Shown in pieces: positions 21,401-31,386 of a stretch of DNA of 64,000 bases (within the stretch, counting starts at the first letter, position 1; each line of letters starts with the position of its first letter). The position numbers and the translations under genes are program-made. Source of the stretch: Skeletonema tropicum (Eukaryota; Bacillariophyta; Thalassiosirophyceae; Thalassiosirales; Thalassiosiraceae); contig CM074141.1 of NCBI GenBank assembly GCA_037178625.1, positions 2,108,001 through 2,172,000 of the forward strand, in the 5' to 3' direction. The notes under the pieces were generated by a model. It did not search any database. It was given only the letters and a program-made list of their open reading frames with translations, and had not been told where the DNA came from.

Positions 21401-22010
21401 AGGTAACCGCTGGCAATGGACTGATAATTTTGGGCGATTTTGGTGACCCATTATTCGATAAATGTTCCCTTTGCCGAAGAGGTTTGGTTATTGAGGGCGG
21501 CATAGCTGGAGGAGCCTTCCCCTTCGATGATCCATCACTCGGATGAATTAATAGCGAGAAGGTAACAAACGGCGTAGTGGCGGAGGGAAAGGCGACCATC
21601 ATGATCATGATCAGTGAAATAATTCCACCGCCCAGCCATGCGAAGAGGTTGGTCTTCTTACGTTTGGCGGCGGCCTGTTTTTGCTTTCGACGTCTCCTCT
21701 TTGCTGCCCTTTTCTTCATCTTCCTCTTCCTTCTGGAGGCATCCGCGCGCCCCTCCTCATTTAGCAGACGAAGAAGCACGATATCCACCATCGCGGTCAA
21801 AAGGAAGTCAGTCGAAAGAGCGGCCAACATCTTCTCTTTGTTGTTATTGCGTGGTGTGCCGGTGCCGACCTTCGCAACATTTTGGATGGCCACGTCACGA
21901 GAATCATCGTCATTCTTTTCACCCATCAACGAGCGGATAGTTGCTAGCTGCTCCAAGAGAAGGCGGCGATTAATACCGGCGGCTTCGGAAGTGATATCGG
22001 TGTCGTCCAT
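15438..22010 (-). CDS. Receptor-like LRR protein, copy 1 (seven Cys modules)
   Basis: Large membrane protein, unnamed family. I infer nine exons: 22010-20290, 20179-20009, 19876-19580, 19497-19294, 19216-17794, 17628-17186, 17081-16817, 16723-16136, 16043-15438; every intron (77-165 nt) is GT-AG. Order: cytosolic basic N-terminus beginning MDDTDITSEAAG, membrane segment LGGGIISLIMIMMVAF, seven Cys modules of pattern C-DTP-W-D..G..GC..Y...GDMGPA..CC-C joined by Ser/Pro/Thr linkers, a Cys-rich domain (CKCNFWSRLCED, AEYCCGDY), two LRR blocks each opened by an LRRNT-type W..N..GW/NW.....C.WHG[IV]TC motif, then four or more hydrophobic segments and a coiled-coil Glu/Gln-rich tail (KEELERQRAQIASQQEEI). 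Frame breaks: near 21375, near 20565 (G run) and near 16200, where copy 2 has two more bases. Probably a surface sensor or adhesion protein; ligand unknown. Confidence 0.75.
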
Positions 22011-22105
22011 GTGTCCTCATTCCTCATCGGTGTGGTATGGTGGTAATGGTGATTATTTGTTATGTGTTTCTATTGTGCGGGAACCCGCACCCGTTGAGTC
22101 CGGGT
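22011..22105. promoter_or_regulatory. Short upstream region of receptor copy 1
   Basis: Only 95 bp separate the start codon at 22010 from the hAT-like element, so the element probably sits inside or replaces part of the receptor promoter. No TATA-like or other motif is convincing. Confidence 0.3.
22098..22105 (+). repeat. 8-bp target-site duplication, left copy (GTCCGGGT)
   Basis: GTCCGGGT precedes CAAGGG and recurs exactly at 22609-22616 after CCCTTG. Confidence 0.85.
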
Positions 22106-22608
22106 CAAGGGTAAATAAGCAGGGTTGGCGACGACAGTTCCCGCCAAAATTTTACCTAGTAAAAAAGCTGAGTACCGTTACCGTCTCGTCAGCAAGTTCA
22201 ATGGAGAAAGTCAGTGCCGGTCCGATCAGGATGATCAGCACCAAGACGCTCAGCCACCAATCGTCCCATATTATGGCTATTAACTTGGTCTATTTCAGCG
22301 GCGGCAACGTCGACCGTGGTTGCCGTTGCCTTGAGCGGTGAATGATCAATTCGAGCTTTCAATGACGGGAGATGGGGAGAAACCGAGACTCAGTGAAGGG
22401 GAGCGAGACTCAATTATACGGATCTCAAAGTCGTAACGACAATTTTACTTAGGAACATTTGATGCCGTTTCTGGATCAATGCGTATCATAGGAGCGATAC
22501 GTCGGAATATGTACAATATCGCTAAATTCGAGTACCGATGAGCTGACGAGATGGTAAATTGATTTTGAAATTTAACAAAACGACGCCAACCCTGCTTATT
22601 TACCCTTG
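22106..22608 (-). mobile_element. Non-autonomous hAT-like element, copy 2
   Basis: 503-bp element with terminal inverted repeats starting CAAGGGTAAATAAGCAGGG on both ends, flanked by an 8-bp duplication. It has the same ends as 11796-12646 but reversed, and lacks that copy's inner fold-back duplication. No open frame resembles a transposase. It lies between the divergent starts of the receptor gene and the phosphatase gene and could affect either promoter. Confidence 0.8.
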
Positions 22609-22616
22609 GTCCGGGT
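22609..22616 (+). repeat. 8-bp target-site duplication, right copy (GTCCGGGT)
   Basis: Exact copy of 22098-22105. Confidence 0.85.
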
Positions 22617-22803
22617 GGGGTCCCTCGAAGAAAGAACTTTTGGTAGAGAGAGCGATGAAATTCAACGTAGGAACTAGTATTTCATTTCCCGCCTTTGGCC
22701 AACTTTTCGGATTTGGCTTGTGTTTTATCTCTTGTTGCAAGTTGCAAGCTGTGGGCCTATCTTGATTGGCGGCGGATCAAAATGCAAGTGACAAAGAGCA
22801 GCA

Positions 22804-24005
22804 ATGTATAATTACTTATCCTTTATAGCACTTCTCGTCTTCCTCAGAAGCTGTTCGGCCGGTCGGCTGCACTTCCTAGCCCTCGGAGATTGGGGCGGCA
22901 TCGACTACTTCCCCTATCACACACAGGAACAAGTCGATACAGCCGACGGCATGGCAAAAGTAGCCGCCGAGCAAGAATCCGAGTTTGTGTTGGCCTTGGG
23001 GGACAATTTTTACTATGCTGGTTTGATGGATGATGATGCGTTTGCGCAGACGAGGTTTGAGGATACTTTTGAGAAGGTGTATTATCATGATGAATTGCAG
23101 GTGCCTTGGTGAGTACATGTCTATACATCTAATATGTAGAGTAGAGAATAGATGGACCACAACGATCGTTTTGATGATATCCATTGACCTAATCAATTTA
23201 ATATTCATTCTCTCATCAACACATCATGCATAGGCACGTTATCGGGGGAAATCACGACTATTGTGGAGACATCCATAAACAAATCACAATTGCAACCGAT
23301 CCATCAAACCGGTGGTCCTTTCCCGATTTCAACTACAAGATAACCAAAGAGTTTACCGATGATGAGAGTGGCATGACCGTCAAATTAGACATTATAATGA
23401 TTGATACAATGCAGGTTGCAGGATTTCACTGTGTGCAAGAACGAGAGGAACTTACGGATGAATTCTTTGCTCAGCCTCTTGGTCCGTTGAGTTTGGCCGA
23501 AGCATCCGCAACCCTTTCTTTTATTGAGGATGCTCTGGCGAATTCCGATGCTGATTTCTTATTGGTGGTGGGACATTATCCCATCTATTCACCCTGCTCG
23601 CATGGTAATACGGATGAACTTGTAGAGAAGCTTGATCCCCTTTTGAGGAAGTATGGCGTAACTGCGTACATTTCTGGGCATGAACATTGTCAATTCCACT
23701 ACTCATATGATGAGATGGAGTACTTTTTAACTGGGACGGGAATGAGCTGCTGTTATTCAGCGGATAATCGCAATTCCTTGCCTCGAGAGGGGGATCTCAA
23801 GTACATCTTGGCTGATAGTTCTTTGTACAGTGGATCATCGGGGGTGAAAGGGGGATTCATGTCGTTTGATGTTGGTGGAGATGATATAAGAGTTACTATC
23901 CACAAAGAAGATGGATTCTCTTTATACGAGACTGTATTGAGGCCAAGGTCTGATCATTTCAAGTCGTCATCAGATCCAACAGAAGAGGCAATAGCTGTGG
24001 AGTAA
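22804..24005 (+). CDS. Purple acid phosphatase (tartrate-resistant type), secreted
   Basis: Metallophosphoesterase of the purple acid phosphatase type 5 group, hydrolysing phosphomonoesters outside the cell or in an acidic compartment; in algae such enzymes are often linked to phosphorus scavenging. The ATG at 22804 opens a signal peptide (MYNYLSFIALLVFLRSCSAG). A 125-nt intron (23109-23233, GTGAGT...CATAG) splits a Trp codon; the spliced frame is 358 residues. All metal-binding blocks are present in order: GDWGG, GDNFYYAG (with the Tyr that gives the purple charge transfer in this family), GNHDY, VGHYPI and GHEHCQ. No frame break, so this is one of the few clean genes in the window. It is divergent from the receptor gene across the hAT-like element. 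Confidence 0.9.
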
Positions 24006-24055
24006 AGCAGTACTGTGTGCAGTAACAAGTGTAGTATGAAGAATAGGTAGAGGCG

Positions 24056-24424
24056 ATGGCAAATGTCGAAGAGAGAATATTTGAACGTGATACCCAACGT
24101 GTGTTTGCCTACTACAACACGCAGCTGCCAACTCTTTCCACGATGGGGATGAGCGTCAGGCGAGGTATCTGGTTTAGAAATACAAGGGTAAGAAGGATGC
24201 ACTTTGGCGTCGTCTCGAAGTATGGAGTGCCAGTGAGACACGCGTGGGAGTGGGATGACGAAGAAGAAGATGGGGTGAAAGATTTTGATGAGGCCGCCGA
24301 AGATTTGGATGGCGGAGAAGATGATGAGGAGGATGAAATGAAGGGAGAGGAGATGAATGAGAAGAAAAGAAATTTTATACAGTGTGGGACAGATGGAGCG
24401 CCAAAGATAATTGCTTGGTATTAA
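24056..24424 (+). CDS. Hypothetical ORF between convergent genes
   Basis: A 122-residue frame with an acidic stretch (DEEEDGVKDFDEAAEDLDGG), ending 7 bp before the zinc-finger gene's stop on the other strand. No domain recognised. Its ATG lies 50 bp after the phosphatase stop, so it could equally be 3' UTR sequence of either neighbour. Low support. Confidence 0.25.
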   Translation: MANVEERIFERDTQRVFAYYNTQLPTLSTMGMSVRRGIWFRNTRVRRMHFGVVSKYGVPVRHAWEWDDEEEDGVKDFDEAAEDLDGGEDDEEDEMKGEEMNEKKRNFIQCGTDGAPKIIAWY

Positions 24425-24431
24425 GTATGGT

Positions 24432-25680
24432 TTACTTCCTATTCTTTGCCCCGTGCTTGATGCACACTCCTCCTTGCTTAGCTTGATTGCGGCAACCTTC
24501 ACTGCTGCATAGTTTGCGTGGTGCAACCTTTGCCCCATGCCTAATGCACACTTCTCCTCGAATAGCTTGATTTGTGCATCCTTCACTGCTACATAACTTG
24601 ATCTTTGCACCATGCCTGATGCACACTCCTCCGATTTGAGCTTGACTTGTGCATCCTTCACTACTGCATCGCTTGGCCTTCGCCCCATGCTTAATGCACA
24701 CTCCTCCTTTGATGACAATGTTTGTATCATCCTTTCTTATTTGCTCGCCTTCGTGTAACCTTCGCCCCATGGCTTCTGCACACTCCTCCATTCTTGGCAT
24801 AATTAGTGCATCCATCAACTCTGCATAGTTTGCGCGAAACCTTTGCCCCGTGCTTCTTGCACACTCCTCCTCGAACGGCTCCATTTGTGCATCCATCAAC
24901 TCTGCATAGTTTGCGCGCAACCTTTGCCCCGTGCCTTCTGCACACTCCTCCTTGCTTAGCTCGATTAGTGCATCCTTCACTACTGCATCGTTTCACCTTT
25001 GCCCCGTGCTTCTTGCACACTCCTCCTTGCTTAGCTACATTTGTGCATCCATCACTACTGCATAGTTTCACCTTTGCTCCATGCCTAATGCACATTCCTC
25101 CATGGACAGCTATATTAGTGCATCCTTCACTGCTGCATCGTTTCACCTTTGCCCCGTGCTTCATGCACACTCCTCCTTGAATAGCGTTATTCGTACACCC
25201 TTCACTACTGCATCGTTTCACCTTTGCCCCATGCTTGATGCACACTCCTCCTTGCTTAGCTACATTTGTGCATCCATCACTACTGCATAGTTTCACCTTT
25301 GCTCCATGCCTAATGCACATTCCTCCATGGACAGCTATATTAGTGTATCCTTCACTGCTGCATCATTTCACCTTTGCCCCGTGCTTCTTGCACACTCCTC
25401 CACTGTAAACTTTATTTGCACACCCTTCACTACTGCATCGTTTCACCTTTGCCCCGTGCTTGATGCACACTCTTCCTTGCTTAGCTACATTTGTACATCC
25501 ATCACTACTGCATAGTTTCACCTTTGCTCCATGCCTCCTGCACATTCCTCCATGGACAGCTATATTAGTGCATCCTTCACTGCTGCATCGTTTCACCTTT
25601 GCCCCGTGCTTCATGCACACTCCTCCACTGTAAACTTTATTTGCACATCCATCAGCAGAGCATTCATATCTGTATTTCTT
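24432..25680 (-). repeat. 75-bp coding tandem array
   Basis: About 16 units of 75-81 bp encoding the zinc-finger unit, with a 225-bp higher-order period over the first nine units. Near-identity of same-type units suggests recent unequal exchange or conversion. Confidence 0.8.
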
Positions 25681-26825
25681 CCTTGCAACTTTCTTCGTTT
25701 GTGCTTTCTCATTTTCATCTTCCAACGTCTTCTTCTTACTCTTCGACGCCATCCCGCTTCTTGCCTTCTTTTTCTTCGGTTCATTCTCTTCTTGAGCAGT
25801 AGTTGCAGAAGCCTCTTGAGTTGAAGAGGCCTTGTTGCGCTTCTTTGACGCAATCGAGCGTCGTCCCTTTCTGCTTGGCGGCTTCTGCATCTTTCTTCCT
25901 ACGCTGGCTTTCTTGATAAAGGAGTGCGCCTATATCATCCTCCTCTTCTCCACCCTCCTCTTTAGAATTTGTTGAATCCTCAACATCCGTCTCTTCATTA
26001 TCATTATAAGCTGTTCTATTTGTAACTTCAGCCTTGATCACGACAGGAATGGCCGCGCTCTTGTCGTCTTTGGGGCGGATCTCGTCTGTTACCGTATCGT
26101 CATCAAAAGCCGTACTCACTACAGTATCTGGTTCTTGCTTGATGGCACGGTCGGTCACGACGGCAGCTAGGATCTTCGTTCGCAACGGCAACGTCTTCAT
26201 CTTCATTCATGGCAGTATCGGATGCAGTCTTCGTACCGTCGTCAGAGCCTGAGTTGGTGCTACCAGAATCTCTGCTATGACCCATCATCTCGGAGGCAAA
26301 GGAGTTATGCGCAGACGCTCTGGACGTATTTGTATTCGCTTCCTCCTCCTCTTCCTCCTCCACCTCCTCCTCAAGCAATTCAATCGGCTTTGCCAGTTCT
26401 TCTGCTCGAGCCTCTGGTTTGAAACTACGTCCACAACGACACTTGAGAGATTCACCATTTTCTGACCTGATTAGACAGTAGCCACAAAAGTAGACTTCCC
26501 GTTCATTGGGGTGACTCAATGTATTTAGGCATGTAAGCAAATTGCACCCACCGGAAAAATATTTCTTGTCACCGCACTCTGGACAAAGAATTTCACCTTT
26601 CAACAGGCTAGGGAACTCCAGCTTCACTGGCTTCTTCTGCTTCTCCTTTTGCACGAGTTTTTGACGACGACGCCTCGTGTTTGGTCGCCCATCTTCATTG
26701 AAGGTGCCGACGCATTCGATGTCCTCATCAGCTTCATCGGGCTGTCCCTTGCTTGCACGTGATGCCGCGGACTTCGTCTTCTTCAAACTGCTTGCGTTTG
26801 TACTGGCACGGATGGATGTCTTCAT
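24432..26825 (-). CDS. C/H zinc-finger repeat protein, 16 units, disrupted frame
   Basis: Probable nuclear DNA- or protein-binding factor. Starts MKTSIRASTNASSL; then a Cys-rich zinc module (CPECGDKKYFSGGCNLLTC ... FCGYCLIRS ... CRCGRSF), an acidic Glu-rich stretch, a basic probable NLS (KKKKARSGMASKSKKK), and about 16 tandem 25-residue units, CSSEGCTNxAxxGGVCxxHGAKVKR, the WRKY19-type zinc-finger unit. Units follow a higher-order ABC pattern (KVYSGG, IAVHGG, VAKQGG) in the first nine. Disruptions: frame changes near 26165 and 25866; CGA-to-TGA at the start of unit 5 (stop at 25363-25365), which also has Tyr for Cys; and a frame change with lost Cys in unit 13 (about 24725). Stop TAG near 24432. 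Active or recently disabled is unclear. Confidence 0.65.
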
Positions 26826-27138
26826 GGTGACGGATTGAGTAAAGTAGGTGAATAGTGCACAAAGGATGATAGTGGAGCTCTAGCAGCCAATCAAATAATA
26901 AGTCCATTGGATGCGTTGGCGCTGAGCGGTCGTGGAAAAACCTGTGAACTTTTCACAGAATGAGGGCACGTATTCAAGAACTTCTTCAATGGCATGTTAC
27001 GATAAATACTTCATTTTACTGTAGATAGTGATTTTGTGCGATGAGGGCCACGTATTCAAATATCTTTTGTTAGCCTCACATCAACATCCATCTCGCATGA
27101 CATCAGTAACAAGCAAGTAGCTCCATTGATTGACGACC
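26826..27138. promoter_or_regulatory. Upstream region of zinc-finger gene, duplicated at 31387-31515
   Basis: The first 130 bp (AGTAAAGTAGGTGAATA, GATAGTGGAGCTCT, GCAGCCAATCA, CTGTGAACTTTTCACAGA) recur at 31395-31515 with few changes, so the duplicated block includes the promoter. GCAGCCAATCA contains a CCAAT box, and TGTGAACTTTTCACA is an 15-bp near-palindrome; both are conserved between copies. Promoter role is inference. Confidence 0.5.
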
Positions 27139-29100
27139 ATGGCAGCCGCAAACCATCACTACCGTGACTTCTTGACTCCTGCAGATGTACCGGATGATCT
27201 TTGCCGTGCTACAAGGCGCTGTTTTCCTGCTTGCTGTGCGCTTCTTGGTCTCCCTCCACCTCCAAAAGGGGGCATATCCGCTATGGAGTCAAGTCCTCAA
27301 ACGTATTAGCATGGACAGGAGTATTAGCCCGAAGGATAATGTTATCCGTAACTTCAACAGTTTAGACGACATTAAAGATCATCTGGATAACTTATACGTT
27401 GCCACCACGAATAAGAACGAACGTTTTGTGCAGGACACTTAGCTGCCATTCATCGAGGAAAGGATCATATGGGCTCAATGAAGTGCCATCTTTACAATCC
27501 AGGGAAGTCACCACCATTTGGAGAAATTGATTTGAGTAGTACAAGGGATAAACGATGGAACTGCACTTGTGCTGTTTTCACCCCCGACACTAACATTCCA
27601 ACCAATGAAAATGAGACTGTCTTGTTGATGGACAGCTCAGATGACGAAGACATGACGAAGAAGAACATCCCCAGATCATTCAAAGTCGAACAGGTAGCGT
27701 GCCGCTGCAGCTTCAGCTTCTCGCCCCTCTTCTTCTAGGACGCTATCTCCCACCATAGCGGTCAGGGGTGGGGAAGATCCGAATGAATTAGATCTTGGAT
27801 CAAATGGGGATGGGGGTACACCTCTGCTAAGACGAAATCCGTCAAGAGTCACAAAGACGAAGAGGACGTCATCCCTCGTTTACAAGGAACGTCTTGTAGC
27901 AATACCAACAAGGCAAGACTACTCTCGGGTCTTGCAATACGACTACAATGATCAATTCGATCCAAAAGAGTGTATCGTAACAATGATTGGTCAGCACATT
28001 GCAAAATATTTGCTAGCCAGGGGCGATTGGGTCGTTTGGTATCACCCTGATTCATCTCAATTTATCATTGCAAGAAAACGTAATTTTTCAGGATATATCG
28101 AGACAGCCGAGCTAGGGAAAGCAAAGGTCATAGGATACACTGCATTGGCACAATGGGCGTTCAAAGAAGGAATCTTTCAGTGGAGCCTACAGAGAAGAAG
28201 GCAGAACGTTTTTGAACGTCGTACAGCGCGAGGAGGAGGACCTTACAAGCTCTTCATTAATACCACTACTGCTGCTGCTGGAAAGAGAAGGCAGAAGAGA
28301 TATTTATCATGTAATGGTGCTAATGCTAGGAGGAAGAAGAAGAACAAGAGGGGCGGCGAGGATGATGCGGCACTTCAAGAGCAGATAGTGTGAGTCTGAG
28401 TCTGACCTCCAAACTATGTTTGTTTGTAATCTTAATCTTTGACCTCCTGCGCCTGCGCTCGTACCATACAAAGCCATTTGCTTACACTCACATTTTGTTG
28501 CACCGCTGCTACTACATCTATTCCAGAGCTGAGTTTGAGGAGGAAGAAGAAAACCTCATTCCCAACGAAGTGTATGCAGCCGAGCCGGCTGCTGGGAAAG
28601 ATCCAGGCAAAAGCGGCGACGATAGCAGCTGGGAGGAAAGTCGTGTAAGTACTGTTGGAGGCAATGAAAATGATGATGATGATGAGGAGGAGGAGGACTA
28701 TGTTGATTGGAAACATGATGAAGAAGAAGGATTGAAGCCCAAACACGTTCCAAGACTGCCAATCAAGAATCGAGCCAAGAAAATAATGACGCTACGACGA
28801 TGTGTCAGGCCTCGACGACGATGTTAGGACAGGGGGGCAGCTCAATCAAGTCATCAAAAAGAAGATGATGAAGGAAAAAATAGGATTGTGGCAGGAAGTC
28901 CAGCTATCTTGAGCGAGGTGGAAGATCTCAGAGAGGAGATGGATGCCAAGAGTCAAACTGAATCCGGAGCCACGCTCAAGGCTTAACTTGAGGCCAAAAG
29001 TATTGTTCTGAAGGCAGCACAAAATGAAGTTCGTCGACCCCGTGATGAAATCGAGACAAAGAATGGGTAAATTACCCGTCTTCGCCAGAAGCACCCAACT
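27139..29100 (+). pseudogene. Unrecognised gene, several broken frames
   Basis: From the ATG at 27139 (MAAANHHYRDFLTPADVPDD) protein-like sequence continues across frames: DNVIRNFNSLDDIKDHLDNL, GHLAAIHRGKDHMGSMKCHL, a basic Ser-rich stretch (from about 27710 on), then the longest part, IVTMIGQHIAKYLLARGDW to about 28389. A clean 137-nt intron (28390-28526, GTGAGT...TTCCAG) joins it to an acidic exon (AEFEEEEENLIPNEVYAAEP) ending at 28827. Beyond a G6 run, coiled-coil-like sequence (EVEDLREEMDAKSQTESG) continues with stops to about 29100. I count at least four frame changes (near 27310, 27433, 27690, 28830). No domain recognised. Either a decayed gene or a gene with sequencing indels. Confidence 0.45.
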
Positions 29101-29691
29101 CGTGCCTCACACTGTCTCTGTGGTTGTGGTACTTAATGACTCGCCGTACCATATGTGCGTGTTGTTTGACCTTCCTCTTCTTTCCTCCAGACTCATTTGC
29201 AATGTTGATGTGATGCAGCCATAATCGCCTAGAGAGAGTGGCACGCTCATGTTGCATATTTCGTCAATACGTACGCTCCGCCCCTGTTGTGAAAGGCTTG
29301 CTGGCATCGACCAGCGATAGCGACTCATCGCATCCGTGGATCTCGATTATTGTACAGCAGAGTGCAGAGTGGATTTTAGAAGTAAAGATCTCTCCAATCA
29401 AAGTTGTTTGTTTTTTCGAGGCTCTAATAAAAAATAAATATGATGATAATATTCTAAAAGGTGTCCGTATTTGATCGATTTCAGATAAATATCTATAAGA
29501 TAATAGGATTTTCTCTTACCACACTACATAGCTTGGACATTAGTTTGGATTGAATATTATGATTGCATCAGGCTGGACGGTAAGAAGCAGAAACACATCT
29601 TTCGTTTCACCTGATGAGAGCTGAATAAGACAGTTGGATAGCTAGCACCACCAACCTCTTCGATTATTGTAATACACCGGTCATAATCACC
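29101..29691. other. Intergenic, nothing recognised
   Basis: AT-rich towards 29400-29500. No gene, RNA or repeat identified. Confidence 0.4.
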
Positions 29692-30850
29692 ATGAACACC
29701 TTCTCCCCCGCCTCTAATCCATCCTACCCGGGAAACTTGATGGAATTATACAGCGGCGGTCGACAGCAACAGCGCAATTCACAAGAGGACACTCGAGGAA
29801 TAGTTCCGTGGAAGCCCATTATTTGCAAATTTGAATTACGAGAATGGCAACAATTCTACAGCGTACAGATCATCTTCGGACACTACTCGAATAATCAACG
29901 GTGGGGCATCATCGGCACCACTGCCACCACCCAGTTTGAAGACAACGAGGCAGAGCAATTATGATATAATGTCTCATTCAGAGGGAAGTGTGATGAACGG
30001 TGTCGTTTCAGGTCAGCGGCAATCTTTCATTACAGTGTCAGCAGCATCCACAGATGTCAGTTGGACCAATGGATCAAATAATAATAATTACAACATCGAC
30101 AAGACAACATCATCAAAACAACAATTCAAATCTGCACTGGGACAACGAATATATCAAATGTATCAATTCAATCGCCAACAGCAACAATTGAATAATCACA
30201 ATACACTCACGCCGCCACCACAATCATTTATACTTTCACAACATCATTTACCCACCAATGAATTTTTACGCCTCCCTTCCAAAATGGTACGGATAAAACG
30301 ACATCATTATTCGCCACAGCATCGTCATCAATCGTACAGTAACTATGACGGTGACAATAATAATGAATGGGTAAATATAGACGATTTGGAACGGCATGTG
30401 TTACAGAGTCATTTGGACTTTGAAACGACCACTTCCCCCTTGCTACAGGATGAGGTACTACCAACAAATAATAACCACAGCAATGTCGAGGAACGGTTGA
30501 TGTCCTCATCGTCACTATTGACAAGTGAATGCTTTAGTCGGATACTACACCGTCATTCTAGGTGTGGGTTGGGAATGTCATTGAGAGAGTATGATGGGTG
30601 TGTGTAAATTCAGGCGTTGTTACGGTTGGATGGTTCGAGGATGGAATTTTGGAATGATTCTGATGTTGTTGATATGGACAACATTGGCAAGTAGTCAATA
30701 TTGACGGTATCTAGCAGCAACAATAACAACAATTTGAAATGATGAAGATTACAAATGAGTCCAGCATACGCAGCAGGATTACAACCCGGCGATCAGTCTC
30801 TTGGGATTAAATGGCCGTCCATTATTAAAGGGATCAAAGTACCCGATCTA
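29692..30850 (+). pseudogene. Asn/Gln-rich protein with C-terminal PDZ fragment, truncated
   Basis: ATG at 29692 starts MNTFSPASNPSYPGN; the frame changes near 29830 (TTTGCAAATTTG region) and continues through low-complexity Asn/Gln/Ser/His-rich sequence to TAA at 30607. After two more stops the same phase reads MSPAYAAGLQPGDQ and, one base shifted, LGLNGRPLLKG: the second half of a PDZ domain (SPA-Y-AGLQPGD..L..NGRPL). The homology ends at about 30870, exactly where a truncated copy of the zinc-finger gene begins on the other strand, so the gene seems to have been cut by that duplication. Low-complexity regions make domain calls upstream unsafe; the PDZ half is the only solid homology. Confidence 0.5.
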
Positions 30851-30874
30851 TCCTCCGCAAGTATTAGTAGTAGC

Positions 30875-31386
30875 GATCACATGGCTCCGTACCTCCTCCA
30901 CTTCCTCCTCGTCATCATCATCAAGCAGTTCAATCGGCTTTGCCAGTTCTTCTGCTCGAGCCTCTGGTTCGAAACTAAATCTACAATCACACGTGAGAGA
31001 TGCACCATTTTCCGACCTGATTAGACAGTAGCCACAAAAGTAGACATATCCTCCCTCAGGGTGACTCAATGTATTCATGCATGTAAGCAATTTGCACCCA
31101 CCGGGAACAAATAGCTTCTGTCTACACTCTGGCTCTGGACAGAAAATTTCACCTTTCAACAGGCTAGGGAACTCCAGAGCTTTACTGGCTTTCCCTGTTC
31201 CACCTTTTGGACGAGGATTTGTTGACGAGGCGGCTGCCCATCTTCGTTGAAGGTGCCGACGAATTCGATGTCATCATCAGCTTCATCGGGCTGTCGCTGT
31301 CGCTTGCTTGCACGTGATGCCTCGGACATTGTCTTCTTCAAACTGCTTGCGTTTATACGAGCACTGTCACGGATGGATGTCTTCAT
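30875..31386 (-). pseudogene. Truncated duplicate of the zinc-finger gene 5' end
   Basis: Starts MKTSIRDSARINASSLKKTM, parallel to MKTSIRASTNASSLKKTK at 26825, and continues with the Cys-rich module (CKLLTCMNTLSHPEGGY, FCGYCLIRSENGASLTC). An indel at GTAAAGCTCTGGAG breaks the frame between the two parts (about 31180). It ends inside the acidic stretch with no repeat array. Promoter sequence is duplicated as well. Cannot encode the zinc-finger array; a short N-terminal product is conceivable. Confidence 0.7.

Noticed and set aside
24432..24980. The N-terminal half of the minus frame (MKDALIELSKEECAEGTGQRL)
   Set aside because: It is the array read out of phase; only the part after about 24725 shows finger units.
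24806..25824. Plus-strand frames reading repeated HLCPVLHAHSS-type sequence
   Set aside because: They are the antisense of the zinc-finger array; the minus strand has the meaningful Cys/His spacing.
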